From assembly GCF_037948395.1 (NCBI RefSeq), contig NZ_CP149940.1:4650001-4714000 (forward strand): DNA of 64,000 nt, read 5' to 3'. The position numbers and the translations under genes were made by a program. The stretch's first letter is position 1. The number at the start of each line of letters is the position of its first letter. The DNA is from Serratia nevei. GTDB lineage: Bacteria; Pseudomonadota; Gammaproteobacteria; Enterobacterales; Enterobacteriaceae. A model generated the notes under the pieces. It saw nothing but the letters and a program-made list of their open reading frames with translations, ran no database searches and was not told the origin of the DNA. Of this stretch, positions 20,332 to 30,853 are shown piece after piece.

Positions 20332-20357
20332 AAAAACCCCGCAGAGCGGGGTTTTTT
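20331..20357. terminator. Bidirectional terminator between cca and uppP
   Basis: AAAAAACCCCGC, loop AGA, GCGGGGTTTTTT, a symmetrical hairpin beginning at the last base of the cca stop codon. Confidence 0.92.
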
Positions 20358-20370
20358 CTTGGCGTCGGGC

Positions 20371-21195
20371 TTACAGGAATACCATGTAAACCACGGCTGC
20401 CACGATAAAGCGGTAGATGGCGAACGGCACGAACGAGATGCGTTTGATCAGCGACAGGAAGGTCTTGATCGCAATCAGCGCCACCACGAAGGCCGTAATG
20501 AAACCGACGGCAAACATCGGCAGATCGCCCCAGGTCAGGAAGTGCAGGCTCTTGTACAGATCCAGGCCGCTGGCGCCAATCATCATCGGCACCGCCAGGA
20601 TGAAGGAGAACTCGGACGCCGCATAGCGGTTCACGCCCACCAGCATACCGCCGGCGATAGTGGAACCCGAACGGGAGAAGCCCGGCCACAGCGCCAGGCA
20701 CTGGAAGCAGCCGATCATGAACGCCTGGCGGTAGGTGATGTCATCCAGCCCTTCCGCGCTCGGTTTCTTCGGCTTCAGCCATTCCGCCGCCAACAGCAGC
20801 AGGCCGCCGACCACCAACGCGTACATCACGTTTTTCGGCGCGAACAGCGACTTGATGAAATCATGGAAGGCCAGGCCCAGCACCACCGCCGGGATCATCG
20901 CCAACAGGATGTGCCCCAGCTTCAGCTGGCCGCTGGTTTTGCCCTCGTGCTCCACCGGCTTGCCACCGAAATGGATGCCGATCAGGCCGAACAGCCGGCG
21001 CCAGAACATCACGACTACGGCCAGGATCGACCCCAGCTGGATAATGACTTCAAAAGTTTTGGCTTTGTCGCCGGTAAAGCCCAGCCACTCGCCGACGATG
21101 ATCATATGCCCGGTGGAAGAAACCGGCAGAAATTCGGTTAATCCCTCGACAACCCCAAGAACAAACGCAATAAACAGTGAATGCATGTCTGCCAT
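20371..21195 (-). CDS. uppP: Undecaprenyl-diphosphatase (bacitracin resistance)
   Basis: Dephosphorylates undecaprenyl diphosphate at the inner membrane to recycle the lipid carrier for peptidoglycan and other polymers. Overproduction is known to give bacitracin resistance. The protein has 274 residues and is strongly hydrophobic with multiple membrane segments. The two family motifs are present: [16 protein letters not shown] near the N-terminus and [13 protein letters not shown] near residue 165. An ATG three codons downstream is an alternative start, but MADMHSL matches the E. coli N-terminus. Confidence 0.96.
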   Translation of the reverse strand: MADMHSLFIAFVLGVVEGLTEFLPVSSTGHMIIVGEWLGFTGDKAKTFEVIIQLGSILAVVVMFWRRLFGLIGIHFGGKPVEHEGKTSGQLKLGHILLAMIPAVVLGLAFHDFIKSLFAPKNVMYALVVGGLLLLAAEWLKPKKPSAEGLDDITYRQAFMIGCFQCLALWPGFSRSGSTIAGGMLVGVNRYAASEFSFILAVPMMIGASGLDLYKSLHFLTWGDLPMFAVGFITAFVVALIAIKTFLSLIKRISFVPFAIYRFIVAAVVYMVFL

Positions 21196-21327
21196 GTGCT
21201 TCGCTCACCCCATAAAATAACGGCTATCACATAAAAAAGCGGCAATGCTTAAAGACAATGCCGCTAAAACAATTCTCAGGATTAAGACCAAGTTAACGGT
21301 CTTTCGTTGCAAGCAGATGACATAAAA

Positions 21328-21687
21328 TCATGCGGGACGAGTGCCGCGCTCGATGATCACGCCGACCCGACTGGCATGTGCTACAGCGCCCGGTTTGCTG
21401 ACCTTAATACGGACCCAGGGGGAATTGAAGCGCTGAAGCAAAATTTCAGATATTTCCTCTGCCACTCGCTCCACCAGCGCAAAACGGTTCGACTCCACGT
21501 GCTGGATCACGGCGTCGCTGACGTCGGCATAGCTCAGACAGTCAGTTACGTCGTCGCTGGCGGCGGCCGGCCGGTTATCCCAGCCCATTTCGATATCGAA
21601 CACCAGCTTCTGACGAATGCCCTGTTCCCACTCATAAACGCCAATGGTGGTAATTACGGTAAGCTCTTCAATAAATACGATATCCAT
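21328..21687 (-). CDS. folB: Dihydroneopterin aldolase
   Basis: Folate pathway enzyme converting 7,8-dihydroneopterin to 6-hydroxymethyl-dihydropterin and glycolaldehyde. The ATG at 21687 ([18 protein letters not shown]) matches the E. coli start and gives 119 residues. An adjacent GTG one codon upstream is less likely. Conserved features include the substrate-pocket glutamate region [18 protein letters not shown], the [11 protein letters not shown] helix and KPGAVAHA with the catalytic lysine. It is divergent from plsY across about 107 bases, as in E. coli. Confidence 0.96.
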   Translation of the reverse strand: MDIVFIEELTVITTIGVYEWEQGIRQKLVFDIEMGWDNRPAAASDDVTDCLSYADVSDAVIQHVESNRFALVERVAEEISEILLQRFNSPWVRIKVSKPGAVAHASRVGVIIERGTRPA

Positions 21688-21794
21688 CACGTCATTCTCT
21701 GTTTTTGGCCTTGCCGGATACCACTTCCAGCGGAATGTGCGTATTATCCATAGATGTTGCGAGTAAAACGACCATTATTAAACGGAACCGCGTT

Positions 21795-22439
21795 ATGAGT
21801 GCTACCGCGCTTGGCATGATTATCTTCGCGTATCTGTGCGGCTCGATTTCCAGCGCGATCCTGGTTTGCCGGATCGCCAGGCTGCCGGATCCGCGTGAAC
21901 ATGGCTCAGGAAATCCCGGGGCGACCAACGTCCTGCGCATCGGCGGCCGGCTGGCGGCAGCGGCGGTGCTGGTATTCGATATTCTGAAAGGGATGTTGCC
22001 GGTCTGGCTGGCCTACAAACTCGATGTGCCGCCGCTGTACCTCGGTCTGACGGCGATCGCCGCCTGCCTGGGGCACATCTATCCGGTGTTCTTCCACTTC
22101 CGCGGCGGTAAGGGCGTAGCGACGGCGTTTGGCGCCATCGCGCCTATCGGTTGGGATCTGACCGGCCTGATGACCGGCACCTGGCTGCTGACGGTGCTGC
22201 TCAGCGGCTACTCTTCGCTCGGCGCCATCGTCAGCGCGCTGATCGCCCCGTTCTACGTCTGGTGGTTCAAACCGCAGTTCACCTTCCCGGTGGCGATGCT
22301 CTCCTGCCTGATCCTGATGCGGCATCACGACAATATTCAGCGCCTGTGGCGCGGCCAGGAAGGCAAGATCTGGGGCAAGTTCCGCAAGAAGAAAAACCAG
22401 GCAGATGCGGATAACGGCGATCGGCCGAAAGACGAATAA
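21795..22439 (+). CDS. plsY: Acyl-phosphate glycerol-3-phosphate acyltransferase
   Basis: Inner-membrane enzyme that acylates glycerol 3-phosphate using acyl-phosphate made by PlsX, the first step of phospholipid synthesis. The start at 21795 ([17 protein letters not shown]) matches E. coli and gives 214 residues. The frame extends 30 codons upstream without homology. Conserved loops [24 protein letters not shown] and [10 protein letters not shown] are present between hydrophobic segments. A hydrophilic C-terminal tail is a few residues longer than in E. coli. Confidence 0.95.
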   Translation: MSATALGMIIFAYLCGSISSAILVCRIARLPDPREHGSGNPGATNVLRIGGRLAAAAVLVFDILKGMLPVWLAYKLDVPPLYLGLTAIAACLGHIYPVFFHFRGGKGVATAFGAIAPIGWDLTGLMTGTWLLTVLLSGYSSLGAIVSALIAPFYVWWFKPQFTFPVAMLSCLILMRHHDNIQRLWRGQEGKIWGKFRKKKNQADADNGDRPKDE

Positions 22440-22442
22440 CAG

Positions 22443-22466
22443 AAGGGCCGGATTATCCGGCCCTTT
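22443..22466. terminator. Bidirectional terminator between plsY and tsaD
   Basis: AAGGGCCGGA, loop TTA, TCCGGCCCTT. The 10-base-pair stem lies directly between two convergent stop codons. T-runs are short on both sides. Confidence 0.8.
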
Positions 22467-22469
22467 GCT

Positions 22470-23483
22470 TTATACCGCAGGCAGTTCCGCCAGCGGCCAG
22501 CGCGGCCGCACCGAAACGCTCAGTTCCGGGCTGGCGCCGCTCTTCAGGCGCACCATGCCGGCATAGGCGATCATCGCGCCGTTGTCGGTGCAAAATTCCG
22601 GGCGGGCATAGAATACTTCCCCACCGCGCTTGTGCATCATCTCCGCCAGCTTGGCGCGCAACGTGCGGTTGGCGCTCACGCCGCCGGCCATCACCAAGCG
22701 TTTGAAACCGGTCTGCTCCAGCGCGCGTTTGCACTTGATTGCCAGCGTGTCCACCACCGCATCCTCGAAGGCGCGGGCGATGTCGGCACGCGTCTGATCG
22801 TCGTTGCCGTTGGAGCGAATGGTGTTGGCGGCGAAGGTTTTCAGCCCGGAGAAGCTGAAGTCCAGGCCCGGACGATCGGTCATCGGCCGCGGGAAAGTGA
22901 AACGCCCCGCCGTGCCCTGCTGCGCCATCTTCGACAGCATCGGCCCGCCGGGGTAATCCAGGCCGAGCAGCTTGGCGGTTTTGTCGAACGCTTCGCCGGC
23001 GGCATCGTCGATCGATTCGCCCAGCAGTTCATACTCACCGATGCCGGTGACGCTGATCAGCTGAGTATGGCCGCCGGAGACCAGCAGCGCGACGAACGGG
23101 AACGCCGGCGGGTTATCTTCCAGCATCGGCGCCAGCAGGTGGCCTTCCATATGGTGCACCGGCACCGCCGGCACGTTCCAGGCGAACGCCAGCGCGCGCC
23201 CCACGGTAGCGCCGACCAGCAGCGCCCCCACCAGGCCCGGCCCGGCGGTGTAGGCCACGCCGTCGATGTCGGCCGGAGTCAGGTTGGCCTCTTTCAGCGC
23301 CGCCTGAATCAGCGGCACGGTTTTGCGCACGTGATCGCGCGAGGCCAGTTCCGGCACCACGCCGCCGTAGTCGGCGTGCAGCTTCACCTGGCTGTATAAT
23401 TGGTTGGCCAACAAACCGGTTTGATCGTCATACACTGCAATTCCGGTTTCATCGCAGGACGTTTCTATACCCAGTACTCGCAT
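22470..23483 (-). CDS. tsaD: tRNA N6-adenosine threonylcarbamoyltransferase
   Basis: Transfers threonylcarbamoyl to A37 of ANN-reading tRNAs with TsaB, TsaC and TsaE, and is essential in E. coli. The start at 23483 ([20 protein letters not shown]) gives 337 residues, exactly the E. coli length, with GGGAAA upstream. Five extra codons upstream lack homology. Metal ligands His111 and His115 sit in VHHMEGH, and the ATPase-fold motifs LVSGGHTQL and [13 protein letters not shown] are intact. It is divergent from rpsU, as in E. coli. Confidence 0.97.
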   Translation of the reverse strand: MRVLGIETSCDETGIAVYDDQTGLLANQLYSQVKLHADYGGVVPELASRDHVRKTVPLIQAALKEANLTPADIDGVAYTAGPGLVGALLVGATVGRALAFAWNVPAVPVHHMEGHLLAPMLEDNPPAFPFVALLVSGGHTQLISVTGIGEYELLGESIDDAAGEAFDKTAKLLGLDYPGGPMLSKMAQQGTAGRFTFPRPMTDRPGLDFSFSGLKTFAANTIRSNGNDDQTRADIARAFEDAVVDTLAIKCKRALEQTGFKRLVMAGGVSANRTLRAKLAEMMHKRGGEVFYARPEFCTDNGAMIAYAGMVRLKSGASPELSVSVRPRWPLAELPAV

Positions 23484-24024
<541 letters not shown>

Positions 24025-24097
24025 TTCTTCGGGGGCAACCCCACCGCGTGAATTTCTGATTTTCAAAATCGCGCAGACCGAGTAGTTGCATACGAAG

Positions 24098-24137
24098 GCC
24101 GTGCTTTCCGAAAGGAATGCGCGGCTTGTTCTCGTTT
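24098..24137 (+). terminator. Internal terminator between rpsU and dnaG
   Basis: GCCGTGCTTTCC, a GAAA tetraloop, GGAATGCGCGGC (one wobble, one mismatch), then the broken T-rich stretch TTGTTCTCGTTT. It is located where E. coli has terminator T1, which keeps primase levels far below S21. The imperfect T-run fits a leaky terminator. Confidence 0.75.
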
Positions 24138-24160
24138 ATAGGCTAATGAAGTAAGGGCTT

Positions 24161-25909
24161 ATGGCTGGACGAATTCCGCGCGTATTTATCAATGACTTGC
24201 TGGCTCGCACCGACATCGTCGACTTGATCGACGCTCGCGTGAAGCTCAAGAAGCAAGGCAAGAACTACCACGCGTGCTGTCCGTTCCACCACGAAAAGAC
24301 GCCTTCCTTTACCGTTAATGGCGAAAAGCAGTTTTATCACTGTTTTGGGTGTGGTGCGCACGGCAACGCCGTCGATTTTTTGATGAATTACGACCGACTC
24401 GAGTTTGTCGAAACCATCGAAGAGCTGGCGACCATGCACGGGCTGGAAGTGCCTTACGAAGCGGGCACCGGGCCAACCCAGATCGAACGCCATCAGCGCC
24501 AGAGCCTGTACCAACTGATGGAGCAGCTCAGCGCGTTCTATCAACAGTCACTGCAGCAGTCCTCCGGGGCACCGGCGCGCAGCTATTTGCAGCAGCGCGG
24601 ATTAAGTGACGACGTTATTCGCCATTTCGCCATCGGCTTCGCGCCGGCGGGATGGGACAACGCCCTGAAGCGTTTCGGCCGCGACGCCGACTCGCGCCGC
24701 GCATTGAACGATGCCGGCATGCTGGTGACTAACGATCAGGGGCGTTCGTACGACCGTTTCCGTGAACGGGTGATGTTCCCCATCCGCGACAAGCGCGGGC
24801 GCGTGATCGCCTTCGGCGGCCGCGTATTGGGTGACGGTATGCCGAAGTACCTGAACTCGCCGGAAACCGAAGTTTTCCATAAGGGCCGCCAGCTGTACGG
24901 CCTGTATGAAGCACAGCAGAACCACCCTACCCTCCAGCGGCTGCTGGTGGTGGAAGGGTATATGGACGTGGTGGCGTTGGCGCAATTCGGCATCGATTAT
25001 GCCGTCGCCTCGCTCGGAACCTCGACGACGGCTGAACACATTCAGCTGCTGTTCCGCGCCACCGACAACGTCGTCTGCTGTTACGACGGCGACCGCGCCG
25101 GCCGCGAGGCGGCATGGCGGGCGCTGGAAACCGCGCTGCCGTACCTGAACGACGGGCGCCAGCTGCGGTTCATGTTTTTGCCCGACGGCGAAGATCCGGA
25201 CACCCTGGTGCGCAAGGAAGGCAAAGAAGCCTTCGAACAGCGAATGGAGCAGGCGCAGCCGCTGTCCACGTTCCTGTTCGAAAGCCTGCTGCCGCAGGTG
25301 GATCTGAGCAGCCCGGACGGGCGCGCCAAGCTGAGCACGCTGGCGCTGCCGCTGATTACTCAGGTGCCGGGCGAAACGTTGCGCTTGTACCTGCGTCAGG
25401 AGCTCGGCAACAAGCTGGGGCTGCTGGACGACAGCCAGCTCGACAAGCTGATGCCCAAGCAGGCGGAAAATGCGAATCCTTATCAGGCGCCCCAGCTAAA
25501 ACGCACAACCATGCGTATACTGATAGGGTTACTGGTGCAAAATCCGCAGTTGGCTACACTTATCCCTTCGCTTGAAGGGCTGGAGCAGACCAAACAGGCG
25601 GGATTGCCGCTGTTCGTCGAACTGGTACAGACCTGTTTGGCGCAGCCGGGCCTGACGACCGGGCAATTGCTGGAGCTGTATCGCGACAACAAATTCAGCC
25701 AGCAGCTTGAAACCTTGGCGACATGGAACCATATGATCGTTGAGGACATGGTCGAACAGACCTTTTTGGATACGTTGGCCAGCCTGTACGACTCGGTGCT
25801 CGAGCAACGGCTGGAAACGCTGATCGCCCAGGCCAGAACGCGCGGCCTGAGCCCGGAGGAACGTGAAGAAGTCCGTTCTCTCAACCAGGTTTTAGCGAAG
25901 AAAAACTGA
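24161..25909 (+). CDS. dnaG: DNA primase
   Basis: Makes RNA primers at the replication fork. The 582 residues (E. coli 581) have three domains. The zinc-binding domain has Cys40, His43, Cys61 and Cys64 (CCPFHHEKTPSF, HCFGCGAHGN). The TOPRIM catalytic core has VVEGYMDVVAL and CYDGDRAGREA. A C-terminal helicase-binding domain begins near residue 430. Only AAGG lies before the ATG, and expression is also limited by the upstream terminator, matching the low primase level known for E. coli. Confidence 0.98.
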   Translation: MAGRIPRVFINDLLARTDIVDLIDARVKLKKQGKNYHACCPFHHEKTPSFTVNGEKQFYHCFGCGAHGNAVDFLMNYDRLEFVETIEELATMHGLEVPYEAGTGPTQIERHQRQSLYQLMEQLSAFYQQSLQQSSGAPARSYLQQRGLSDDVIRHFAIGFAPAGWDNALKRFGRDADSRRALNDAGMLVTNDQGRSYDRFRERVMFPIRDKRGRVIAFGGRVLGDGMPKYLNSPETEVFHKGRQLYGLYEAQQNHPTLQRLLVVEGYMDVVALAQFGIDYAVASLGTSTTAEHIQLLFRATDNVVCCYDGDRAGREAAWRALETALPYLNDGRQLRFMFLPDGEDPDTLVRKEGKEAFEQRMEQAQPLSTFLFESLLPQVDLSSPDGRAKLSTLALPLITQVPGETLRLYLRQELGNKLGLLDDSQLDKLMPKQAENANPYQAPQLKRTTMRILIGLLVQNPQLATLIPSLEGLEQTKQAGLPLFVELVQTCLAQPGLTTGQLLELYRDNKFSQQLETLATWNHMIVEDMVEQTFLDTLASLYDSVLEQRLETLIAQARTRGLSPEEREEVRSLNQVLAKKN

Positions 25910-26066
25910 ATACCAAACGGCTTAAGTGCCGATAATTGCGAGGGCAGAGCCCTGCACAGTGCCGCCATAGTGGGCCGCGGCGATAACGAAAACGCCCCAA
26001 ATGCTATTGTTGGCGGTTTCGCCGACCGACACCAACCTAAATACTCTGAAGTGTGGATACCGTCTT

Positions 26067-27908
26067 ATGGAGCAAAACCCGCAGTCACAGCTGAAGCTAC
26101 TTGTCACCCGTGGTAAGGAGCAAGGCTATCTGACCTATGCTGAGGTCAATGACCATCTGCCGGAAGATATCGTCGACTCCGATCAGATCGAAGACATCAT
26201 CCAGATGATTAACGACATGGGCATCCAGGTGATGGAAGAAGCACCGGACGCCGATGACCTGCTGCTCGCCGAAAACTCGAACAGCACGGACGAAGATGCG
26301 GAAGAAGCCGCCGCACAGGTTCTGTCCAGCGTGGAATCCGAAATCGGCCGCACCACCGACCCGGTGCGCATGTACATGCGCGAAATGGGTACCGTCGAAC
26401 TGCTGACGCGCGAAGGCGAAATCGACATCGCCAAACGCATCGAAGACGGCATCAACCAGGTGCAGTGCTCGGTTGCCGAATACCCGGAAGCCATTACCTA
26501 CCTGCTTGAGCAGTACGATCGCGTCGAAGCGGGCGAAGCGCGCCTGTCCGATCTGATCACCGGCTTCGTCGATCCTAACGCGGAAGAGGACATCGCCCCA
26601 ACCGCCACCCACATCGGTTCTGAACTGTCGAGCGAAGAGCAAGACGACGACGAAGAAGATGAAGACGACGAAGACGACGATACCGAAGACGACAACAGCA
26701 TCGATCCTGAGCTGGCGCGTCAGAAGTTCGCCGAGCTGCGCGATCAGTATGAAGCGACGCGTCTGGTGATCAAGAAGAACGGCCGCAGCCACGCCAGCGC
26801 CGCGGACGAGATCCTGAAGCTGTCTGAAGTGTTCAAGCAGTTCCGCCTGGTGCCGAAGCAGTTCGACTTCCTGGTCAACAGCATGCGCACCATGATGGAC
26901 CGGGTTCGCACCCAGGAACGCATCATCATGAAGCTGTGCGTTGAACAGTGCAAAATGCCGAAGAAAAACTTCGTCACCCTGTTCGCCGGCAACGAAACCA
27001 GCGATTCCTGGTTCGAAGCCGCGCTGGCGATGGCCAAGCCATGGTCGGAAAAGCTGAAAGACGTGGCTGAAGACGTGCAGCGCAGCCTGCAGAAACTGCG
27101 TCAGATCGAAGAAGAAACCGGCCTGACCATCGAGCAGGTCAAAGACATCAACCGTCGCATGTCGATCGGTGAAGCGAAAGCCCGCCGCGCGAAGAAAGAG
27201 ATGGTTGAGGCCAACCTGCGTCTGGTTATTTCTATCGCCAAGAAATACACCAACCGCGGCCTGCAGTTCCTGGATCTGATCCAGGAAGGCAACATCGGCC
27301 TGATGAAAGCGGTAGACAAGTTCGAATACCGCCGCGGCTACAAGTTCTCGACGTACGCCACCTGGTGGATCCGTCAGGCTATCACCCGCTCCATCGCCGA
27401 CCAGGCGCGCACCATCCGTATTCCGGTGCATATGATTGAGACCATCAACAAGCTCAACCGTATTTCGCGCCAGATGCTGCAAGAGATGGGCCGCGAGCCG
27501 ACGCCGGAAGAGTTGGCCGAGCGCATGCTGATGCCGGAAGACAAGATCCGCAAGGTGCTGAAGATCGCCAAAGAGCCAATCTCGATGGAAACGCCGATCG
27601 GCGACGACGAAGATTCGCATCTGGGCGACTTCATCGAGGATACCACCCTCGAGCTGCCGCTGGACTCCGCGACCTCGGAAAGCCTGCGTTCCGCCACCCA
27701 CGACGTACTGGCCGGCCTGACCGCGCGCGAAGCGAAAGTGCTGCGCATGCGTTTCGGCATCGACATGAACACCGATCACACGCTGGAAGAGGTCGGCAAG
27801 CAGTTTGACGTTACCCGTGAGCGTATTCGTCAGATCGAAGCCAAGGCGCTGCGCAAGCTGCGTCACCCAAGCCGCTCTGAAGTGCTGCGCAGCTTCCTGG
27901 ACGACTAA
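26067..27908 (+). CDS. rpoD: RNA polymerase sigma factor RpoD (sigma-70)
   Basis: Primary sigma factor. The start at 26067 ([20 protein letters not shown]) gives 613 residues, exactly the E. coli length. The frame runs 22 codons further upstream without homology. Region 1.1 is followed by an acidic tract near residues 188-212 that differs in detail from E. coli. Region 2.4 ([17 protein letters not shown]), region 3 and region 4.2 ([17 protein letters not shown]) are practically invariant. It is third in the operon, 157 bases after dnaG. E. coli has additional internal promoters for rpoD, including a heat-shock one. I did not identify them here. Confidence 0.99.
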   Translation: MEQNPQSQLKLLVTRGKEQGYLTYAEVNDHLPEDIVDSDQIEDIIQMINDMGIQVMEEAPDADDLLLAENSNSTDEDAEEAAAQVLSSVESEIGRTTDPVRMYMREMGTVELLTREGEIDIAKRIEDGINQVQCSVAEYPEAITYLLEQYDRVEAGEARLSDLITGFVDPNAEEDIAPTATHIGSELSSEEQDDDEEDEDDEDDDTEDDNSIDPELARQKFAELRDQYEATRLVIKKNGRSHASAADEILKLSEVFKQFRLVPKQFDFLVNSMRTMMDRVRTQERIIMKLCVEQCKMPKKNFVTLFAGNETSDSWFEAALAMAKPWSEKLKDVAEDVQRSLQKLRQIEEETGLTIEQVKDINRRMSIGEAKARRAKKEMVEANLRLVISIAKKYTNRGLQFLDLIQEGNIGLMKAVDKFEYRRGYKFSTYATWWIRQAITRSIADQARTIRIPVHMIETINKLNRISRQMLQEMGREPTPEELAERMLMPEDKIRKVLKIAKEPISMETPIGDDEDSHLGDFIEDTTLELPLDSATSESLRSATHDVLAGLTAREAKVLRMRFGIDMNTDHTLEEVGKQFDVTRERIRQIEAKALRKLRHPSRSEVLRSFLDD

Positions 27909-27931
27909 GTCCGGCTGCCGCACCCAAAACA

Positions 27932-27959
27932 AAAACCCCGGCCTGCCGGGGTTTTTTTA
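27932..27959. terminator. Bidirectional terminator between rpoD and mug
   Basis: AAAAACCCCGG, loop CCTG, CCGGGGTTTTTTT, 23 bases after the rpoD stop. The A-run also serves the convergent mug gene. Confidence 0.93.
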
Positions 27960-27982
27960 TGCCCTGAATACGCCCCGCCGCA

Positions 27983-28471
27983 TCATTGCAACGCCAGGAA
28001 CAGCTCACGATAGCTGGCGGTAAGCTGCTCCAGCGTGGCGCGGTTCAATCCGCTGGGGTTAGGCAATACCCACACCTCGGTTTCCCCCAGCATCAGCGCC
28101 TGTTTGCCCCAGGGCGCGTTTTTCACCCCGAAGGCGGTGGTGAACGCCTGCTTGCCCAAAATCGCCAGCGCGCGCGGCTGATAGCGCAGGATTTTCTCTT
28201 GCAATACCTCACCGCCGCTGCGCAGCTCGTCGCGCGACAGCTCGCTGGCCGCCACCGTCGGGCGCGCCACCAGCGCGGTAATGCCGCAGCCGTTATCCTT
28301 CAGCTGCTGCCACTGCTCCGGCGCCAGCTGGCGCTCGGTAAAGCCGGCCTGATGAAGCACCTTCCAGAAGCGATTGCTGCCGTTGGCGAAAGGGTAGCCC
28401 TGATGGGCGGAAGAAAGGCCGGGGTTGATGCCGCAAAACACCACCCGCAGGTTAGGCGCCAGAAGTTCCAT
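27983..28471 (-). CDS. mug: G/U mismatch-specific DNA glycosylase
   Basis: Removes uracil or ethenocytosine opposite guanine. The start at 28471 ([18 protein letters not shown]) aligns with E. coli Mug and gives 162 residues (E. coli 168). Upstream codons to 28528 show no homology. The family motifs GINPGLSS (with the catalytic asparagine) and the intercalation loop NPSGLNR are intact. The ribosome site is weak. It is convergent with rpoD, as in E. coli. Confidence 0.93.
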   Translation of the reverse strand: MELLAPNLRVVFCGINPGLSSAHQGYPFANGSNRFWKVLHQAGFTERQLAPEQWQQLKDNGCGITALVARPTVAASELSRDELRSGGEVLQEKILRYQPRALAILGKQAFTTAFGVKNAPWGKQALMLGETEVWVLPNPSGLNRATLEQLTASYRELFLALQ

Positions 28472-28578
28472 GAGTGTCGTGAGTCCATTACAGGGATTTA
28501 CTGCGGTTATCGCAAAATCCGCCAGCAATTACAACAGGCTAGAACTGTGCAGAAAAGCAACATACGGGCGGGTAACAG

Positions 28579-28607
28579 TAGACCGCCGCTTAAGGATTCC
28601 CTATAAT
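28579..28607 (+). promoter_or_regulatory. Predicted ileX tRNA promoter
   Basis: TAGACC (28579-28584), a 17-base spacer and a consensus TATAAT (28602-28607). The bases before the tRNA (CTCGCGGC) form a GC-rich discriminator, typical of promoters under stringent control. Confidence 0.7.
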
Positions 28608-28617
28608 CTCGCGGCTT

Positions 28618-28693
28618 GGCCCCTTAGCTCAGTGGTTAGAGCAGGCGACTCATAATCGCTTGGTCGTTGGTTCAAACCCAACAGGGGCCACCA
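28618..28693 (+). tRNA. ileX: tRNA-Ile2 (CAT anticodon, lysidine-modified)
   Basis: A 76-base cloverleaf with GGCCCCT pairing to AGGGGCC and an encoded CCA end. The T arm has GGTTCAAACCC. The anticodon reads CAT in GACTCATAATC. The sequence matches E. coli ileX nearly base for base, including the acceptor stem and D arm, so it is the minor isoleucine tRNA whose C34 is changed to lysidine by TilS to read AUA, not a methionine tRNA. E. coli ileX is also next to mug and rpoD. Confidence 0.95.
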
Positions 28694-28719
28694 AATTTTA
28701 GCTGTTTTCACAGCCTTAG

Positions 28720-28747
28720 AAGCCATCCTGTCCGGGGTGGCTTTTTT
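28720..28747 (+). terminator. Terminator between ileX tRNA and aac(6')-Ic
   Basis: AAGCCATCC, a 6-base loop, GGGTGGCTT (one G-T wobble) and a T-run. It lies 26 bases after the tRNA and 69 before the acetyltransferase start, so it separates the two transcripts. Confidence 0.85.
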
Positions 28748-28815
28748 GTTTTCCGCCGCCGTGCCACACTTCTCTTTCGGCATTCCTGATTTATTCCGAC
28801 TCATAAGGGCCCCGC

Positions 28816-29256
28816 ATGATCGTCAACTGCGACCACGACAACCTCGACGCCTGGCTGGCGCTGCGCACCGCGCTGTGGCCCTCCAGCTCGCCTGAAGATC
28901 ACCGCGCGGAAATGCGCGAGATATTGGCTTCGCCGCACCACACCGCGTTTATGGCGCGGGGGCTGGACGGCGCTTTCGTTGGCTTTGCCGAGGTCGCGCT
29001 GCGCTACGATTACGTCAACGGCTGCGAATCGTCGCCGGTGGCGTTTCTGGAAGGGATTTATACCGTCGAACGCGCCCGCCGCCAGGGTTGGGCCGCGCGC
29101 TTGATCGCGCAGGTGCAGGAGTGGGCGAAGCAGCAGGGGTGCAGCGAGCTGGCGTCGGATACCGACATCGCCAATCTGGACTCCCAGCGCCTGCATGCGG
29201 CGCTGGGCTTTGCCGAAACGGAGCGGGTGGTGTTTTACCGCAAAACGCTGGGCTGA
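28816..29256 (+). CDS. aac(6')-Ic: Aminoglycoside 6'-N-acetyltransferase AAC(6')-Ic
   Basis: Acetylates the 6'-amino group of aminoglycosides such as tobramycin, netilmicin and amikacin. It is the intrinsic chromosomal enzyme of S. marcescens. The 146 residues start MIVNCDHDNLDAWLALRTAL and match remembered AAC(6')-Ic nearly throughout. The GNAT acetyl-CoA motif is at residues 86-93 (RARRQGWA), with SDTDIANLDSQRLHAALGF after it. The gene is intact. It sits behind the ileX terminator, and I could not find a convincing promoter of its own, which would suit the known low expression in wild types. Its stop abuts the stop of the convergent HPP gene with no gap. No mobile-element signature flanks it. 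Confidence 0.96.
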   Translation: MIVNCDHDNLDAWLALRTALWPSSSPEDHRAEMREILASPHHTAFMARGLDGAFVGFAEVALRYDYVNGCESSPVAFLEGIYTVERARRQGWAARLIAQVQEWAKQQGCSELASDTDIANLDSQRLHAALGFAETERVVFYRKTLG

Positions 29257-29973
29257 TCAGGCGGTCTTGCTTTGCCGCTGATGCGCCAGCTGCTCGGCGC
29301 GCAGCAGAAGCTCCTGCAGATCGTCCTCGTCAATATCGAACAGATCCCCCTCCATCAGTGCCTCGTGCAGATCGGCGCGGGTGATGGCAACGGCATCGAT
29401 CGGCAGATTGGCCGGTTTGGCCTCCGCCGGCGCCAGCGCGTGCGGGTAGCGTCGCCCGGCCAGGTTATTGAACAGAATGGCCAGCGCCGCCAGCAGCACC
29501 GAGTTCAGCAGCACCGGGTACAGCACGAAGTGGTAGCCCATCTGGTGAATGCCGGGGCCGCCGAGGATGGCGGTCAGCGCCACCGCGCCACCCGGAGGAT
29601 GCAGGCAGCGCAGCTTGAACATCAGGCCGATGGCCACCGCCGCCGCAACGCCGCAGGCCAGGCCCGGATCGGGGATCAGCAGACCGGCGCTGACACCCAC
29701 CGTCGCCGCCAGCGCATTGCCGCCGACGATCGACCAGGGCTGCGCCAGCGGGCTGTTGGGCACGCCGAACAGCAGCACCGCCGAGGCGCCCATCGGCGCG
29801 ATAAACCACAGGTTCACCTCGCCCAAAATAAAGTGGCTGATCCAGCCGGCGAGCATCAGCCCCAAACCGGCGCCGACGCTGGAAATCAGCATCTCTCGCT
29901 TGCCCACCGCCAGCGGGTGCGGCCACAGGCGCGCGCATCCCACTTTTACTCGTTCTATCCACTGCGTCTTCAT
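29257..29973 (-). CDS. HPP family membrane protein
   Basis: Predicted inner-membrane protein of the HPP family, named for its HPPGGA motif (here RCLHPPGGAVALTAI). Plant and cyanobacterial members have been linked to nitrite transport, but the function of enterobacterial ones is not established. I choose the ATG at 29973 (MKTQWIERVKVGC), giving 238 residues. A GTG at 29997 would add eight. There are about four to five hydrophobic segments between residues 30 and 170, then a cytoplasmic, acidic C-terminal tail (EGDLFDIDEDDLQELL). Its stop codon touches that of aac(6')-Ic. Confidence 0.85.
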   Translation of the reverse strand: MKTQWIERVKVGCARLWPHPLAVGKREMLISSVGAGLGLMLAGWISHFILGEVNLWFIAPMGASAVLLFGVPNSPLAQPWSIVGGNALAATVGVSAGLLIPDPGLACGVAAAVAIGLMFKLRCLHPPGGAVALTAILGGPGIHQMGYHFVLYPVLLNSVLLAALAILFNNLAGRRYPHALAPAEAKPANLPIDAVAITRADLHEALMEGDLFDIDEDDLQELLLRAEQLAHQRQSKTA

Positions 29974-30093
29974 GTTACCCAATACGGTTCGATTCACGTG
30001 TTGGCAACAAATATATCACATCATCCTGAAGGAGCTCACGGCGCCGGAAACCGCGCCACCCAAGAACTTTTAGGCTAACAGATTGATTTTTAG

Positions 30094-30780
<687 letters not shown>

Positions 30781-30781
30781 G

Positions 30782-30809
30782 AAAAAAATCGGCGGCCACG
30801 ACGCCGCCG
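30782..30809 (-). terminator. Terminator of the gab operon
   Basis: On the minus strand, CGGCGGC, a 6-base loop and GCCGCCG, then GATTTTTTT. It lies just past the permease stop and just after the convergent yfcF stop. Confidence 0.8.
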
Positions 30810-30853
30810 TTCTCAATGCCGAGAAACAACATCACTGCTTGAGGGAAGGCAAA

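Noticed and set aside
26097..27932. A 611-codon minus-strand frame opposite rpoD
   Set aside because: Antisense shadow of an almost invariant gene; no family features.
28618..28693. Calling the CAT-anticodon tRNA as methionine tRNA
   Set aside because: The acceptor stem, D arm and genomic position match ileX, the lysidine-modified tRNA-Ile2.
28694..29260. aac(6')-Ic as a recently acquired mobile resistance gene
   Set aside because: No insertion sequence, attC site, integrase or composition shift. The gene fits the known intrinsic S. marcescens locus next to rpoD.
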